From Actinotignum timonense (GTDB lineage Bacteria > Actinomycetota > Actinomycetes > Actinomycetales > Actinomycetaceae), in contig NZ_LT706966.1 in NCBI RefSeq assembly GCF_900155575.1, positions 247,186 through 294,064 on the forward strand: DNA of 46,879 nucleotides, in the 5' to 3' direction. The position numbers and the translations under genes were made by a program. Within the stretch, counting starts at the first letter, position 1. Each line of letters opens with the position of its first letter. The notes under the pieces are model-generated. The model was given only the letters and a program-made list of their open reading frames with translations, searched no databases and had not been told where the DNA came from. This document shows positions 38,270-46,879 of this stretch, in pieces.

Positions 38270-39154
38270 CTACACCAGATAAGCGCCCCGTGTGGACATT
38301 CCAGCGGTATTCACCGTAAATCCACGCCGCTGCATCATAGAAACTGTGTCAGCGTCAAGGCGTGAAAATACTAGCACGGATGGGCCGGCACCGGAAATAA
38401 CGGCCGGGAATCCCGCCGCGCGCAGCGCCCGCACCGCGTCCGCGGAGGCCGGCATGGCCCCGGCGCGATAGTCCTGGTGGAGGCGATCTGCGGTGGCCTG
38501 CCAGAGCAAATCCGGGTAGTGCTCGAGGGCGAGGGCGAGCATAGCGGTGCGCGAGGCATTAAAAGCGGCGTCGGCATGGGGAACGGTATCCGGGAGCGCG
38601 GCCCGCGCCTTTTCGGTGAGGAGCTGTTCGCCGGGAATAAGAAGAGTGGTGTCCACAGAGGTGGGGATACGCGCAGCTCGGGCTTGCGTTCCTTCCATCC
38701 ACGTTACGACGGCGCCCCCGAAAATTGCCGGTGCGGCATTATCGGGATGTCCTTCAAATTCGGTGGCGAGGGAGAGGAGAACGCCGTCGTCGAACATATC
38801 GGGGCGATCTACGAGGCCGCGCACTAAAAGTAAGCCGGCCACCACGGCCGCCGCGGAGGAACCCAGGCCGCGACCCTGCGGAATCGCGTTGGTGCAGCGC
38901 AGCTCGAAACCGACTCCGGGCAGGGCCGCGGCCTCGAAACCGCGGCGCAGGGCCCGCACGATGAGGTGATCATCCCCGGTGGGGAGGACATCCGCGCCCT
39001 CCCCCTCAATATGGACCCGGGTGGCCCCGGTGGTCAGGCGCACGCTGACTTCGTCCCAGAGATTGTGAGCCATGCCCATGCAATCAAAACCGGGGCCGAG
39101 GTTGCCGGAAGTGGCCGGGACCCGCACCCGCGCTTCGGAGGTGGCGATACGCAT
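38270..39154 (-). CDS. thrB: Homoserine kinase
   Basis: The 294-residue GHMP kinase phosphorylates homoserine for threonine synthesis. VPATSGNLGPGFD is the substrate motif, PQGRGLGSSAAAVVAG the ATP loop and SGAGPSVLVF the C-terminal GHMP motif. The frame is open upstream, but ATG at 39154 overlaps the hom stop (TAATG), so it is coupled to hom. Confidence 0.96.
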   Translation of the reverse strand: MRIATSEARVRVPATSGNLGPGFDCMGMAHNLWDEVSVRLTTGATRVHIEGEGADVLPTGDDHLIVRALRRGFEAAALPGVGFELRCTNAIPQGRGLGSSAAAVVAGLLLVRGLVDRPDMFDDGVLLSLATEFEGHPDNAAPAIFGGAVVTWMEGTQARAARIPTSVDTTLLIPGEQLLTEKARAALPDTVPHADAAFNASRTAMLALALEHYPDLLWQATADRLHQDYRAGAMPASADAVRALRAAGFPAVISGAGPSVLVFSRLDADTVSMMQRRGFTVNTAGMSTRGAYLV

Positions 39155-40440
39155 TAGGCCACCTCCACCCGCACGAAGCTCGCGGTGCGCACCGTTGCCA
39201 AGCCTTCGGCTGCGGAAAGATCCGCGATAGTTGCTTCCACATCGGCCTGGAGGGCTTCGTGGGTGGTGACCGTGAGGCGGCACAGGTGGTCCAAGGTGGG
39301 CGATTCTTGGCTGACTCCGCTAATGGAAACATTGTGACGGGCGAAGGTGCCGGTGACCTCGCTGAGGACGCCCACGTGATCGGCCACGTCCATGCTCAGC
39401 TGGAAGCGCGAGCGTGCCTGGGTGGGCGGCAGAATTGGCAGCTCCCCGTAGGCCAGTTCGCGCGGGGCCAGCCCGCCGTGCACGCGGTGGTGGGCGGCGG
39501 CCACCAGGTCGGAAAGAACCGCGGTGGCGGTGGGATCCCCGCCAGCCCCCGGCCCGTAGAACATGAGGCGATCCGCGGCTTCACCCTCCACCACGATGGC
39601 GTTATAGGCCCCGTGCACGGTGGCGAGCGGATGCTGGGCGGGAATGAGGGTGGGGCCCACGTACAATTCGATGCCGTCCGCGCGCCGCTTGGCGGAGGCC
39701 ACCAGCTTGACCACGTAGCCGCCCCGCCCGGCCGAAGCGATCATCTCCGGGGTGATCTCGCGGATTCCGTGGGTGTGGACATCCGAAAGTTGGACGCGGG
39801 TGTGGAAAGCGAGGGAAGCCAGGATGGCGCATTTTGCTGCGGCGTCGTACCCGTCCACATCGGCGCTTGGATCGGCTTCGGCATAGCCGAGCTCCTGCGC
39901 TTTCTTTACCGCGGCATCGAAACTTTCCCCGTTGGTGGTCATTTCGTCGAGGATGTAATTGGTGGTGCCATTGACGATCCCGAGGATATGGGTGACGCGG
40001 TCCCCGGCGAGGGATTCCCGCAGCCCGTACACCACCGGGACGGCCCCGCCCACCGCGGCCTCGTAATAGAGGTCCACGCCGGCACGCGCCGCGGCGTCGT
40101 ACAATTCTGGACCGTGCTCGGCCAGCAGCGCCTTATTTCCGGTGACCACCGAGGCGCCGGCGGCAAAAGCGGCCAAAATATATTCGCGTGCCGGTTCGAT
40201 GCCGCCCATAAGTTCAATAACAATATCCGCTTGGGCGATAATGGCGTGGGCGTCGGTGGTGAGCAGCGCGCGGTCAATCGCGGGATCGCGCGGGGCCTCC
40301 AGGTTGCGCACCGCAATGCCGATCACGCGCAGGCGCGCCCCGGCTCGCAGATTAAATTCTTCCGCATTGGCTTGCAGCAGGCGGACGACGGCGCTTCCTA
40401 CCGTTCCCGCCCCCAGCAGGGCAACCTTGACTTCCTTCAC
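39154..40440 (-). CDS. hom: Homoserine dehydrogenase
   Basis: The 428-residue enzyme reduces aspartate semialdehyde to homoserine. It has the Rossmann motif GAGTVGSAV at residues 10-18, the catalytic NGTTNYIL and YAEADPSADVDGYDAAAK segments and a C-terminal ACT domain (VGVLSEVTGTFARHNVSISG) for threonine feedback. GTG start at 40440 follows AAGGAG. It forms an operon with thrB. Confidence 0.97.
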   Translation of the reverse strand: MKEVKVALLGAGTVGSAVVRLLQANAEEFNLRAGARLRVIGIAVRNLEAPRDPAIDRALLTTDAHAIIAQADIVIELMGGIEPAREYILAAFAAGASVVTGNKALLAEHGPELYDAAARAGVDLYYEAAVGGAVPVVYGLRESLAGDRVTHILGIVNGTTNYILDEMTTNGESFDAAVKKAQELGYAEADPSADVDGYDAAAKCAILASLAFHTRVQLSDVHTHGIREITPEMIASAGRGGYVVKLVASAKRRADGIELYVGPTLIPAQHPLATVHGAYNAIVVEGEAADRLMFYGPGAGGDPTATAVLSDLVAAAHHRVHGGLAPRELAYGELPILPPTQARSRFQLSMDVADHVGVLSEVTGTFARHNVSISGVSQESPTLDHLCRLTVTTHEALQADVEATIADLSAAEGLATVRTASFVRVEVA

Positions 40441-40688
40441 GCCTACTCCTTATCTTGACGAACGCGCCGCGCGGATGCCGGCTCAGCCCGGGCGATGCGC
40501 CGGCCTCTCTGTCCTCGCGTGTCCTAGCCTAGCGAAGGTAGGGCCGGGGCGCGCCACCGGCCCGCCCGCCACGAGCGTATGGGCTTGGTATGCGGCGAAA
40601 ACTGGGTGTGGCGCCCGCCACGCGGATGGGTACAATATCCCCATGGAAAATGCATCGACCGATGCACGAAGAGAAAGCGAGGTGCGCG
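40441..40688. promoter_or_regulatory. Divergent promoter region hom / aroD
   Basis: The 248-base gap between two divergent starts contains TACAAT at 40631-40636, a good -10 for aroD, without a convincing -35. A small TGCATC/GATGCA hairpin follows in the leader (about 40651-40666). Nothing like a riboswitch was recognised. Confidence 0.5.
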
Positions 40689-41495
40689 ATGCCCACTGTG
40701 AAAATCAAGGACGTCACCTTCGGCTCCGGGCCGACGAAAATCCTCGTGTCCATTACGCCCGCCAATGGTGACGAGCTGCGGACGCAGGTAGCGAAGCTTC
40801 CCAAACATGACATTGACGTTCTGGAATGGCGAGTGGATTTCCTCGAGGATCTTGCCACCCTCACCGAGGTGGGAACCCTTTTGCGTAAGTCCACGAACCT
40901 ACCGATTCTGGGCACGTTCCGTTCCGCGGCGGAGGGCGGCCAGAAAGCGATTATGCCCGATGATTACGGGCCGCTGGTGATCCGGCTCATCCAATCCGGG
41001 CTGGTGGATGCGGTGGATGCGGAGCTGTTCCGCACCGGGGCCTGGACCGAACGCATTATTCAGGAAGCGGCCCGGGCTCAGATCCCGGTGATCGGTTCCT
41101 ACCATGATTTCCGTTCTACCCCGCCCGAAGATGAAATCGTGAATCGTCTGCGGCTCTTGCAGGTGCACGGGGCATCTATCGCGAAAATTGCGGTGACTCC
41201 CGCGCATCCGGGTGATGTGGTGACGGTGCTCAACGCGACCTACCGGGCCAGCCAGGAGCTGCACGTTCCGCTCATCACCATCGCCATGGGGGCGCTGGGC
41301 ACCATGAGCCGAATTACTTCCGCTATTTTCGGCTCCGCGGGTACCTGGGGTCAGGCCGGGCAGGCCACCGCGGCCGGGCAGATCGCGCTGGCCGAACTGC
41401 GCCCGGTGGTGGACGCGATCTCGGCGTGGAGCAGCGCCCCGGATACCTGGGAAAAGCCCGCTCAGGTGAGCGAGGCCGTGCTACCGGAGGATTAG
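40689..41495 (+). CDS. aroD: Type I 3-dehydroquinate dehydratase
   Basis: The 268-residue enzyme dehydrates 3-dehydroquinate in the shikimate pathway through a Schiff base. E46/R48 (LEWRVD), H139 in SYHDF and Schiff-base lysine K166 in IAKIAVT are in place, as is GSAGTWGQAGQ near the end. The frame is open 33 codons upstream, but ATG at 40689 has GAGG six bases before and fits the family. It is a lone plus-strand gene within a minus-strand amino-acid block; many Actinobacteria use the type II enzyme instead. Confidence 0.95.
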   Translation: MPTVKIKDVTFGSGPTKILVSITPANGDELRTQVAKLPKHDIDVLEWRVDFLEDLATLTEVGTLLRKSTNLPILGTFRSAAEGGQKAIMPDDYGPLVIRLIQSGLVDAVDAELFRTGAWTERIIQEAARAQIPVIGSYHDFRSTPPEDEIVNRLRLLQVHGASIAKIAVTPAHPGDVVTVLNATYRASQELHVPLITIAMGALGTMSRITSAIFGSAGTWGQAGQATAAGQIALAELRPVVDAISAWSSAPDTWEKPAQVSEAVLPED

Positions 41496-41503
41496 GTGCC
41501 GCA

Positions 41504-41534
41504 CGCGCCGGCGCTTAGCTGTTAGTGCGCCGGC
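41504..41534. terminator. Bidirectional hairpin between aroD and lysA
   Basis: GCGCCGGCGC occurs on both sides of TTAGCTGTTAGT, making a strong 10-bp GC stem between the convergent aroD and lysA stops. There is no T-run, so it is terminator-like but not a classical intrinsic terminator. Each arm is itself a palindrome. Confidence 0.65.
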
Positions 41535-41546
41535 GCGCGGGCAGCT

Positions 41547-43064
41547 CTAGTTTTCGGTTGCGGTTGCCGGGTAATCCGCGTCTAGCGCGAGGAGGTCCGC
41601 CACGGTTTCCCCGCGAATAAGCCAGCGAGCCCGGCCACCGCGCACCGCAATAACTCCCGGGCTGGGCAGCATATTGTAATGCGAGGCCATGACCCGCCCG
41701 TAGGCGCCGGTAGCCGGCGTGACAAGCAGGTCACCGGCGTGAATATCCTCCGGGAGGGCGACGGCGCACACCACAATATCGCCCGATTCGCAATGCTTAC
41801 CGACCACTCGGCAGACGCGCGTGCCTCCGGGATTCCCCTGGGTGGCAGCCGCGCCGGCAGCGGGACCCGCCGCGCTTGCCGCGGCGGCGGCGTCGGCCTC
41901 AATAGTGGTGCCCGTGCAGGTGCTCGCCGGCACGCGGTCCACGAGGGCCGCGGTGTAATCGGCGCCGTAGAGGGCGGGGCGGATGTTATCGGACATGCCT
42001 CCGTCCACCGAAACGTAGGTGCGGGTGCGGGTGGCATCCACGTGGACGTTCTTGACGGTTCCCACGGTGTAGAGCGTCATCCCGGCCGGGGCAATAATGG
42101 AGCGGCCCGGTTCCACGGAGATGCGCGGGGCAGGGATGCCGCTGTGGGCGCTGTGCCGGGCCACTTCCGCGGCGAGCACCGCGGCGAAGTCACGCGGGGT
42201 AGGCGGAATCGGGTCCGCGCCGGTATAGCGCACCCCGTAACCACCACCCAGGTCAATTTCGGGAATCACGGTTCCCAGCTCGCGGGCCACCCGGGCCCGC
42301 AGGTCCAGGATGGCGCGCGCCGCGGCCACGAAAGCTTCCGTCGCCACAATTTGGGAGCCGATATGCGAATGCAATCCCACCAGGCGCAGCCACGGATTGG
42401 CCTCGATGCGCTCAATCGCCTCCCAGGCCGCGCCGATGGCGAGCGAAAGACCGAATTTTTGGTCCTCGTGAGCCGTGGCAATAAAATCGTGGCCGCCCGC
42501 GTGAATACCGGACGTCACCCGCACCACGACGGCGGCAACCTGCCCGCGCCGCGCGGCCGCGGCCGCCACCAAATCCACTTCGGCCAGGGAATCAACTACC
42601 AGGTGGGCGACCTGGTGATCCAGGGCCAGCTCGATTTCCGCCGCGGATTTATTATTGCCGTGCAAGCCGAGCTGGTGCCCGCGCGCTCCGGCCGCCAGGG
42701 CGATGCGCAGCTCCCCTTCGGAGCAGGTATCCAGGTGGAGACCTTCCTCCAGCATCCACCTGGCCACGCCCACGCTGGCAAAAGCCTTGCAGGCGTAGTA
42801 AACATCCGCTCCCGCCAACTCGGCAAAAGCCTCCCGCATCGCGCTCACCCAGGCGGCAGCCCGGGCGCGGGCATCGGCTTCATCCAGGATGTAGAGCGGG
42901 GTGCCGAAACGTTCCGCCAGGGCGCGCACCGAGCACCCGCCCACCTCCAGGTCACCGGGAAGGCGGCGTACCGTGGTGGACCACACCCCGGTAGGCGAAC
43001 CCTCGGGAAGGGGCGCGGGCAGCTGCTCGAGATTAGTTACCGGGGTGCTCACCGGGCCACTCAC
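41547..43064 (-). CDS. lysA: Diaminopimelate decarboxylase
   Basis: The 505-residue PLP enzyme makes lysine from meso-diaminopimelate. K93 in YYACKAF binds [23 protein letters not shown] and HCESGD are family motifs. An Ala/Gly-rich insertion of about 30 residues ([20 protein letters not shown]) precedes [13 protein letters not shown] and is not usual in the family. Its ATG overlaps the argS stop by 4 bases. Confidence 0.97.
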   Translation of the reverse strand: MSGPVSTPVTNLEQLPAPLPEGSPTGVWSTTVRRLPGDLEVGGCSVRALAERFGTPLYILDEADARARAAAWVSAMREAFAELAGADVYYACKAFASVGVARWMLEEGLHLDTCSEGELRIALAAGARGHQLGLHGNNKSAAEIELALDHQVAHLVVDSLAEVDLVAAAAARRGQVAAVVVRVTSGIHAGGHDFIATAHEDQKFGLSLAIGAAWEAIERIEANPWLRLVGLHSHIGSQIVATEAFVAAARAILDLRARVARELGTVIPEIDLGGGYGVRYTGADPIPPTPRDFAAVLAAEVARHSAHSGIPAPRISVEPGRSIIAPAGMTLYTVGTVKNVHVDATRTRTYVSVDGGMSDNIRPALYGADYTAALVDRVPASTCTGTTIEADAAAAASAAGPAAGAAATQGNPGGTRVCRVVGKHCESGDIVVCAVALPEDIHAGDLLVTPATGAYGRVMASHYNMLPSPGVIAVRGGRARWLIRGETVADLLALDADYPATATEN

Positions 43065-44737
43065 ATTTTCTCCGGGGCGCTCACCCCGAGCAGGTGCAAG
43101 CCATTGGCGAGGACCTGGCGGGTGGCGTCGTTCACCCAGAGGCGGGTGCGGTGCAGATCGCTGACTTCTTCATCCGCGCGCGGGGTGACTCGGGCCTTGC
43201 CGTACCAGGTGTGGTAGGCGCCGGCCAGTTCTTCCAGGTAGCGGGCCACCCGGTGCGGTTCGCGATTGGCCGCGGCCAGGGAAATCACTTCGGGGAAGCG
43301 GGCGAGCTGCCCGATGAGATCGGAATCGGCTTGCTCAAGCAGTTCCGGGGTGAAGGCATCCGCGCGCTGCACCCCGTGTTCAGCCGCATTGCGGGCCACA
43401 TTCGCGGTGCGGGCGTGCGCGTATTGCACGTAGTAGACCGGGTTGTCATTGGTGTGCGAAGCCAGCACATTGAGGTCCAGCTCCAGGGTGGTATCCACCG
43501 AGGCGCGCACCAGCGAGTAGCGTGCCGCATCCACGCCCACGGCTTCCACCAGGTCCTCCAGGGTGACCACGGTGCCCGCGCGCTTGGACATGCGCACCGG
43601 AACACCATCGCGCTTGAGATTGACCAGCTGGCCGATGAGGATTTCCATATTGCCGCCCTTGCCGGCGGTATCCCCGAATGCGCGGGCCATGGCGTACATG
43701 CGCCCGATATAGCCGTGGTGATCCGCGCCGAGCATATAGACGGCGTGATCGGCACCGCGGTGGCGCTTATCGAGGTAGTAGGCGATGTCACCGGCGAAGT
43801 AGGCGGTTTCCCCGTCCGATTTCACGATGACGCGGTCTTTATCATCACCGAAATCGGTGGAGCGCAGCCATACCGCGTTATCTTCTTCGTAAATAACACC
43901 GCGTTCGCGCAGCTTTTCAATGGCGGCGGCAACCGCTCCGGAATCGTGGAGGGATTGTTCGTGGAAGAACACATCAAATTCGGCCCGGAAATCAGCCAGG
44001 GAACTCTTGATCTCCGCGAACATGAGCTCTACCCCGCCGGCGCGGAATACTTCCTGAGCTTCGGCTTCCGGGAGGGTGCGCGGATCGGGGCGCCCGGCGG
44101 CTAGCTCCTGGGCGATAACCTGATCGGCAATATCGGAAATATATGTTCCGCCGTAGCCATCTTCCGGAGTTTCGCGGCCCAGCGCGGCGGCCAGCAGGCT
44201 TTCCGAGAAATGGTTGATCTGGTTGCCGTGATCATTGAAATAGTATTCGCGCACCACGTTCGCGCCGGTGAAGCTGAGAATCCGGGCGAGGGTATCCCCC
44301 ACCGCGGCCCAGCGCGCTCCCCCGATATGGATGGGGCCGGTGGGATTCGCGGAAACATATTCCAAATTGACGGTGGTTCCGGCACCCGCCTGGGAGGAAC
44401 CGTAGCGCTCCCCCTGTTCCACGATGCTGCGAGCCAGTTCCCCGGCCGCGCCCGCGGAGAGGCGAATATTAATAAAACCGGGGCCGGCAACCTCCACCTG
44501 AGCGATACCGGACACACCTTCGAGGCGCCCGGCCAGCAGGGTGGCCAGGTCACGCGGGGGCATCCCGGCACGCTTAGCGAGTTGCATAGCCACATTCGTG
44601 GCCCAATCCCCGTGCTCGCGCGAACGCGGGCGCTCGATTTTCACCGCGGGAATATCACCATCGAGGTGGAGCTGACCTTCATTACGTGCGGCGCTGATTT
44701 CCGCCGCGATACATGCACTGAGTTCTTCCGGAGTCAC
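43061..44737 (-). CDS. argS: Arginyl-tRNA synthetase
   Basis: The 558-residue class I synthetase has the HIGH-type motif HIGG (residues 137-140, [12 protein letters not shown]), a KMSK-type loop [10 protein letters not shown] and the C-terminal anticodon-binding helices. It starts with GTG at 44737 without a ribosome site; TACACT (complement at 44745-44750) ends 7 bases before the start, so a leaderless transcript is plausible. It forms an operon with lysA. Confidence 0.97.
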   Translation of the reverse strand: MTPEELSACIAAEISAARNEGQLHLDGDIPAVKIERPRSREHGDWATNVAMQLAKRAGMPPRDLATLLAGRLEGVSGIAQVEVAGPGFINIRLSAGAAGELARSIVEQGERYGSSQAGAGTTVNLEYVSANPTGPIHIGGARWAAVGDTLARILSFTGANVVREYYFNDHGNQINHFSESLLAAALGRETPEDGYGGTYISDIADQVIAQELAAGRPDPRTLPEAEAQEVFRAGGVELMFAEIKSSLADFRAEFDVFFHEQSLHDSGAVAAAIEKLRERGVIYEEDNAVWLRSTDFGDDKDRVIVKSDGETAYFAGDIAYYLDKRHRGADHAVYMLGADHHGYIGRMYAMARAFGDTAGKGGNMEILIGQLVNLKRDGVPVRMSKRAGTVVTLEDLVEAVGVDAARYSLVRASVDTTLELDLNVLASHTNDNPVYYVQYAHARTANVARNAAEHGVQRADAFTPELLEQADSDLIGQLARFPEVISLAAANREPHRVARYLEELAGAYHTWYGKARVTPRADEEVSDLHRTRLWVNDATRQVLANGLHLLGVSAPEKM

Positions 44738-44769
44738 GCATCTAAGTGTACGTGCTATCTACGACAGAA

Positions 44770-44799
44770 TTACACCGCCACCCGCCAACGTGGTAAAGT
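44770..44799 (+). promoter_or_regulatory. Promoter of tRNA-Arg
   Basis: TTACAC (44770-44775) and TAAAGT (44794-44799) are separated by 18 bases, and the tRNA begins 10 bases after the -10 box. The sites lie back to back with the likely argS promoter on the other strand. Confidence 0.6.
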
Positions 44800-44809
44800 A
44801 GCGCAGTGC

Positions 44810-44882
44810 GCCCCGATAGCTCAGGGGATAGAGCGTTCGCCTCCGGAGCGAAAGGCCGCAGGTTCGAATCCTGTTCGGGGCA
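44810..44882 (+). tRNA. tRNA-Arg (anticodon CCG)
   Basis: A complete cloverleaf folds: acceptor GCCCCGA/TCGGGGC, D-arm GCTC...GAGC, anticodon stem TTCGC/GCGAA around loop CTCCGGA (anticodon CCG, reading CGG), T-arm GCAGG-TTCGAAT-CCTGT, discriminator A at 44882. The 3' CCA is not encoded. It is adjacent to, and divergent from, the arginyl-tRNA synthetase gene. Confidence 0.96.
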
Positions 44883-44895
44883 CAAATCGCACGAA

Positions 44896-44931
44896 GATGG
44901 GCCCGCGTATCGAAAGATATGCGGGCCCATC
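44896..44931. terminator. Bidirectional terminator after tRNA-Arg and the alcohol dehydrogenase gene
   Basis: GATGGGCCCGCGTATC (44896-44911) and GATATGCGGGCCCATC (44916-44931) pair over 16 positions with one G:U and a GAAA tetraloop. It lies 13 bases after the tRNA and 65 bases after the dehydrogenase stop on the other strand. Confidence 0.8.
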
Positions 44932-44996
44932 GCTGCACTGGTGGCCCCAGCTGCGCCGTCGTACTAAAACACGCGCCGCAGGAACGCTACCGGCGC

Positions 44997-45941
44997 TTAG
45001 TACTCAACCACGAGGCGCCCCACGACCTCGTGATTCTTGAGCTTCTCGATGCCTTCGGGAATCTCCTCGAAGGGGATGGTGGTGACCTGCGGGGTGAGTT
45101 TCCCGGTGGCCATGAACTCGTAAATCCCGGCAATATCTTCCTTGGTGCCGCCGTTGGAGCCGATGAGGCGGCACTGGTTGAGGATGAGGCTCTTCGTGGA
45201 AATAAGCGATTCCAGTTTGCCCATGCCCACAACCACCACGGTGCCATCGCGGCGGATAATATCCACGGCGTCCGCGGTGGTGGTGCCGAAACCGGCGAAG
45301 TCCACGATGAGGTCGAAAGTAATATCGGAGAAGTCCTTAATATCCTTCTTCACGCCCTTGGCACCGATCTTTTCGGCAAGCGGCCACACCTTTTCATTAA
45401 TTTCAGCCACGTACACATCCGCGCCGGCGAGCACCGCCACCCGAGCACCGATCTGCCCGAGACCGCCCAGGCCAATAATCCCCACGGTTTGGCCCTTCTG
45501 CAGGCCGCCCTGGGTCACGACCGCCGCGTGGGAGGTCATCCCGGCATCGGTTGCCGCCGCGCCCAAAATAAAATCAACGCCGTCCGGAAGCGGAACGAGC
45601 GCTTCGGCCGGAACCGCCATCTTCGGCGCGAAACCACCGTCGAAACTGTAACCGGGCGCACCGGCCGCGGTGGTGGGGCACACGCCCACGCGATCCCCGA
45701 CCTTGTACTCCGTGACGCCTTCGCCCACTTCGGCCACCACGCCCGAATTTTCGTGCCCGATGGTGATGGGGCGCTTGGCGAGCATGGACAGCCAGCCCTC
45801 ATCCGTGAGTAGACCAACATCCGAATGGCAAATACCAGCCGCCTTCATCTCCAGAACAACCTCGCCCGGGCCGGCCGTGGGATCGGGAACCTCGTTGAGA
45901 ACAAGCGGTTCATTGGTATTCGTAAATTGCCAGGCCTTCAT
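44997..45941 (-). CDS. Zinc-type alcohol dehydrogenase lacking the structural zinc loop
   Basis: The 314-residue MDR-family oxidoreductase has catalytic zinc ligands C38 (GICHSD), H63/E64 (IGHENSG) and probably D132 (AATDAGMTS), and the NAD(P) motif GLGGLGQIG (157-165). The usual four-cysteine structural zinc loop is absent: the region after VGDRVGV reads CPTTAAGAPGYSFDGG. ATG at 45941 follows AAGGAGTTGTG; the open frame extends further but without support. The substrate is unknown. It is probably monocistronic. Confidence 0.9.
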   Translation of the reverse strand: MKAWQFTNTNEPLVLNEVPDPTAGPGEVVLEMKAAGICHSDVGLLTDEGWLSMLAKRPITIGHENSGVVAEVGEGVTEYKVGDRVGVCPTTAAGAPGYSFDGGFAPKMAVPAEALVPLPDGVDFILGAAATDAGMTSHAAVVTQGGLQKGQTVGIIGLGGLGQIGARVAVLAGADVYVAEINEKVWPLAEKIGAKGVKKDIKDFSDITFDLIVDFAGFGTTTADAVDIIRRDGTVVVVGMGKLESLISTKSLILNQCRLIGSNGGTKEDIAGIYEFMATGKLTPQVTTIPFEEIPEGIEKLKNHEVVGRLVVEY

Positions 45942-46126
45942 CACAACTCCTTCTGTGTGGCGGTGCGGCGCATCTATGCGCTGCAAGGGACTTTAAGCCT
46001 AGCATTTTTTGTTTGTTTCATCACGATTTGCACGGAAGTTGCGCTGAGAGCGTGGCGCGCCGGCGTGGTCCAGAATGTGGTACGACGACGCCGCTCCCGG
46101 CCGCGCTCCCCTCCCGCTACCGGCGT
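45942..46126. other. Intergenic region upstream of the alcohol dehydrogenase gene
   Basis: The 185-base gap between two minus-strand genes holds the dehydrogenase promoter (an A/T-rich TTTTTTGTTTGTTTCATC stretch at about 46006-46023 is the likely place). It also holds a GTACGACGACGCCGC stretch (46080-46094) related to the dispersed motif. TAGCGGTTTAC-like similarity to the end of the dehydrogenase gene is noted in the findings. Confidence 0.4.
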
Positions 46127-46879
46127 TTAGATCCGCACCGAGTACTGCGAGTTATCGAAATAGCTGCGCATCGCGCTGGGTTCGTCGGTAATAATGCCAT
46201 CAACACCCAGGTCGAGCAGTCCTTCCGCTTCCGCGGCGGAATTAATCGTCCAGGCGTGCACCGCCAGCCCTTGCGCGTGGGCGAGCTGCACAAACCGCGC
46301 GGTGAGAACGGGAACCGGGTGGCCGAGCGTGCCGCCGCCAGCCGCATCCCCGCTCTGGAGCAAGCGGCGCGAGCGGCTTGAGCGCGAAAGCGGCCACGGG
46401 CGGGGCAGCGAGCGAAGGCCGGGTAACGAGCGAAGGCCGGGTAGCGAGCGCGGGCGCGGCAGCGCGATATCTACCGGCACCTGAACGGCCTGGAAACCGC
46501 GCTGCGAACCGGGGAATTTGGCGATGCGTACTCCCTGCACACCGGGCAGGTGGGAGAGCGCCATGAGCCAGGCCACCGCGGAGCGGCCCAGCGAAAATGT
46601 GGCTCCCGGCAGCCGACTGCGCATACGCTCCACGCGGGCCTGGGAGAAACTGGCTAGGCACACCCGCCCCGCGGCCCCGGTGCGCCGCACCGCCGCGACC
46701 AGCGGTTCTACGGCCGCATCGGATTTCGCGTCCAGGTTAAAAACAGCGTCCGGGAAGGCATCGAGGACTTCATCCAGGCGCGGCGGGCGCTCCCCGGCCT
46801 CGTTACGAACCTGAGCTACTTCTGCCCAGGTGTGCGCGCTGATCGGGCCAACGCCGTCCGTGGTGCGATCCAGGAGCGG
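46127..46879 (-). CDS. Glycerophosphodiester phosphodiesterase family protein, 5'-truncated by window
   Basis: The reading frame runs off the right window edge and ends with TAA at 46127. Visible parts fit the GDPD barrel: LDRTTDGVGPI, then FNLDAKSD, and near the end AHAQGLAVHAWTINSAAEAEGLLDLGVDGIITDEP, shown here in pieces as VHAWTIN and GVDGIITDEP, the classic C-terminal GDPD signature. The family releases glycerol 3-phosphate from phospholipid head-group diesters. The middle has an odd Leu/Arg/Pro/Ser repeat encoded by 18-bp tandem units (46408-46461). Confidence 0.88.
   Translation of the reverse strand, partial: PLLDRTTDGVGPISAHTWAEVAQVRNEAGERPPRLDEVLDAFPDAVFNLDAKSDAAVEPLVAAVRRTGAAGRVCLASFSQARVERMRSRLPGATFSLGRSAVAWLMALSHLPGVQGVRIAKFPGSQRGFQAVQVPVDIALPRPRSLPGLRSLPGLRSLPRPWPLSRSSRSRRLLQSGDAAGGGTLGHPVPVLTARFVQLAHAQGLAVHAWTINSAAEAEGLLDLGVDGIITDEPSAMRSYFDNSQYSVRI
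46408..46461. repeat. Three 18-bp tandem repeats inside the GDPD gene
   Basis: Units at 46408-46425, 46426-46443 and 46444-46461: the first two differ by one base (GCGAGCGAAGGCCGGGTA against ACGAGCGAAGGCCGGGTA), the third is diverged. They keep the frame and encode LPGLRS-type hexapeptides. Confidence 0.8.

Noticed and set aside
40088-40115. GCGGCGTCGTAC stretch in hom as a copy of the dispersed motif
   Set aside because: It codes conserved residues of the enzyme (LYDAAARAG), so it is explained by codon use.

Overview
The window is about 47 kb of a GC-rich (about 60 percent) genome that reads as a high-GC Gram-positive bacterium (Actinobacteria), probably Actinomycetales or Actinomycetaceae-like. 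The evidence is the gene order argS, lysA, hom, thrB, rho, rpmE, prfA, prmC, tsaC, wecA, atpBEFHAGDC, DUF2550, nucS, together with a NucS mismatch endonuclease, a DivIVA-domain coiled-coil protein, a maltokinase next to GlgB, and frequent GTG starts. Species cannot be named from sequence alone.

Left part (1-10.6 kb) is alpha-glucan metabolism. It holds the end of a maltokinase gene, the glycogen branching enzyme glgB, a convergent malEFG-type ABC importer, a divergent LacI-family regulator and a GH13 alpha-glucosidase. Import of malto-oligosaccharides, their hydrolysis and glycogen building are thus side by side, with the LacI protein the likely switch. The glgB/malG gap holds two terminator hairpins and a small repeat-rich segment.

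From 10.6 to 15.5 kb there is an envelope-looking operon (a two-TM acidic-tail protein, a lipoprotein, and a thioredoxin-fold/TPR protein without CxxC) divergent from a DivIVA-like coiled-coil gene. From 15.5 to 17.8 kb lies a lower-GC accessory patch: two small genes bounded by the tail of the DivIVA-like gene and a decayed second copy of that tail, then an overlapping pair of unknown genes (a small soluble protein and a membrane protein with a GAF-like region).

From 18.0 to 21.8 kb are an alpha/beta hydrolase, an orphan Phd/YefM antitoxin, a small zinc-binding-like protein, and an IS1634-family insertion sequence (19491-21193). The IS is flanked on both sides, exactly at its ends, by identical 563-bp direct repeats. 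This is the long target duplication known for this IS family. It has duplicated the small zinc gene whole and the antitoxin gene minus its 3' end.

The right half is mostly minus strand and housekeeping: nagA, nucS, DUF2550, the complete F1Fo ATP synthase operon, an AtpI-like membrane protein, wecA, tsaC, prmC, prfA, rpmE, rho, thrB, hom, then aroD on the plus strand, lysA and argS, tRNA-Arg(CCG), a zinc alcohol dehydrogenase, and the start-truncated end of a glycerophosphodiester phosphodiesterase. No CRISPR array, rRNA or prophage was seen. The best candidates for something undescribed are the 16.7-17.8 kb gene pair, the small genes between DivIVA tails, the membrane/lipoprotein/TPR operon, and several small repeats. 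The IS with its 563-bp repeats is the clearest structural event.
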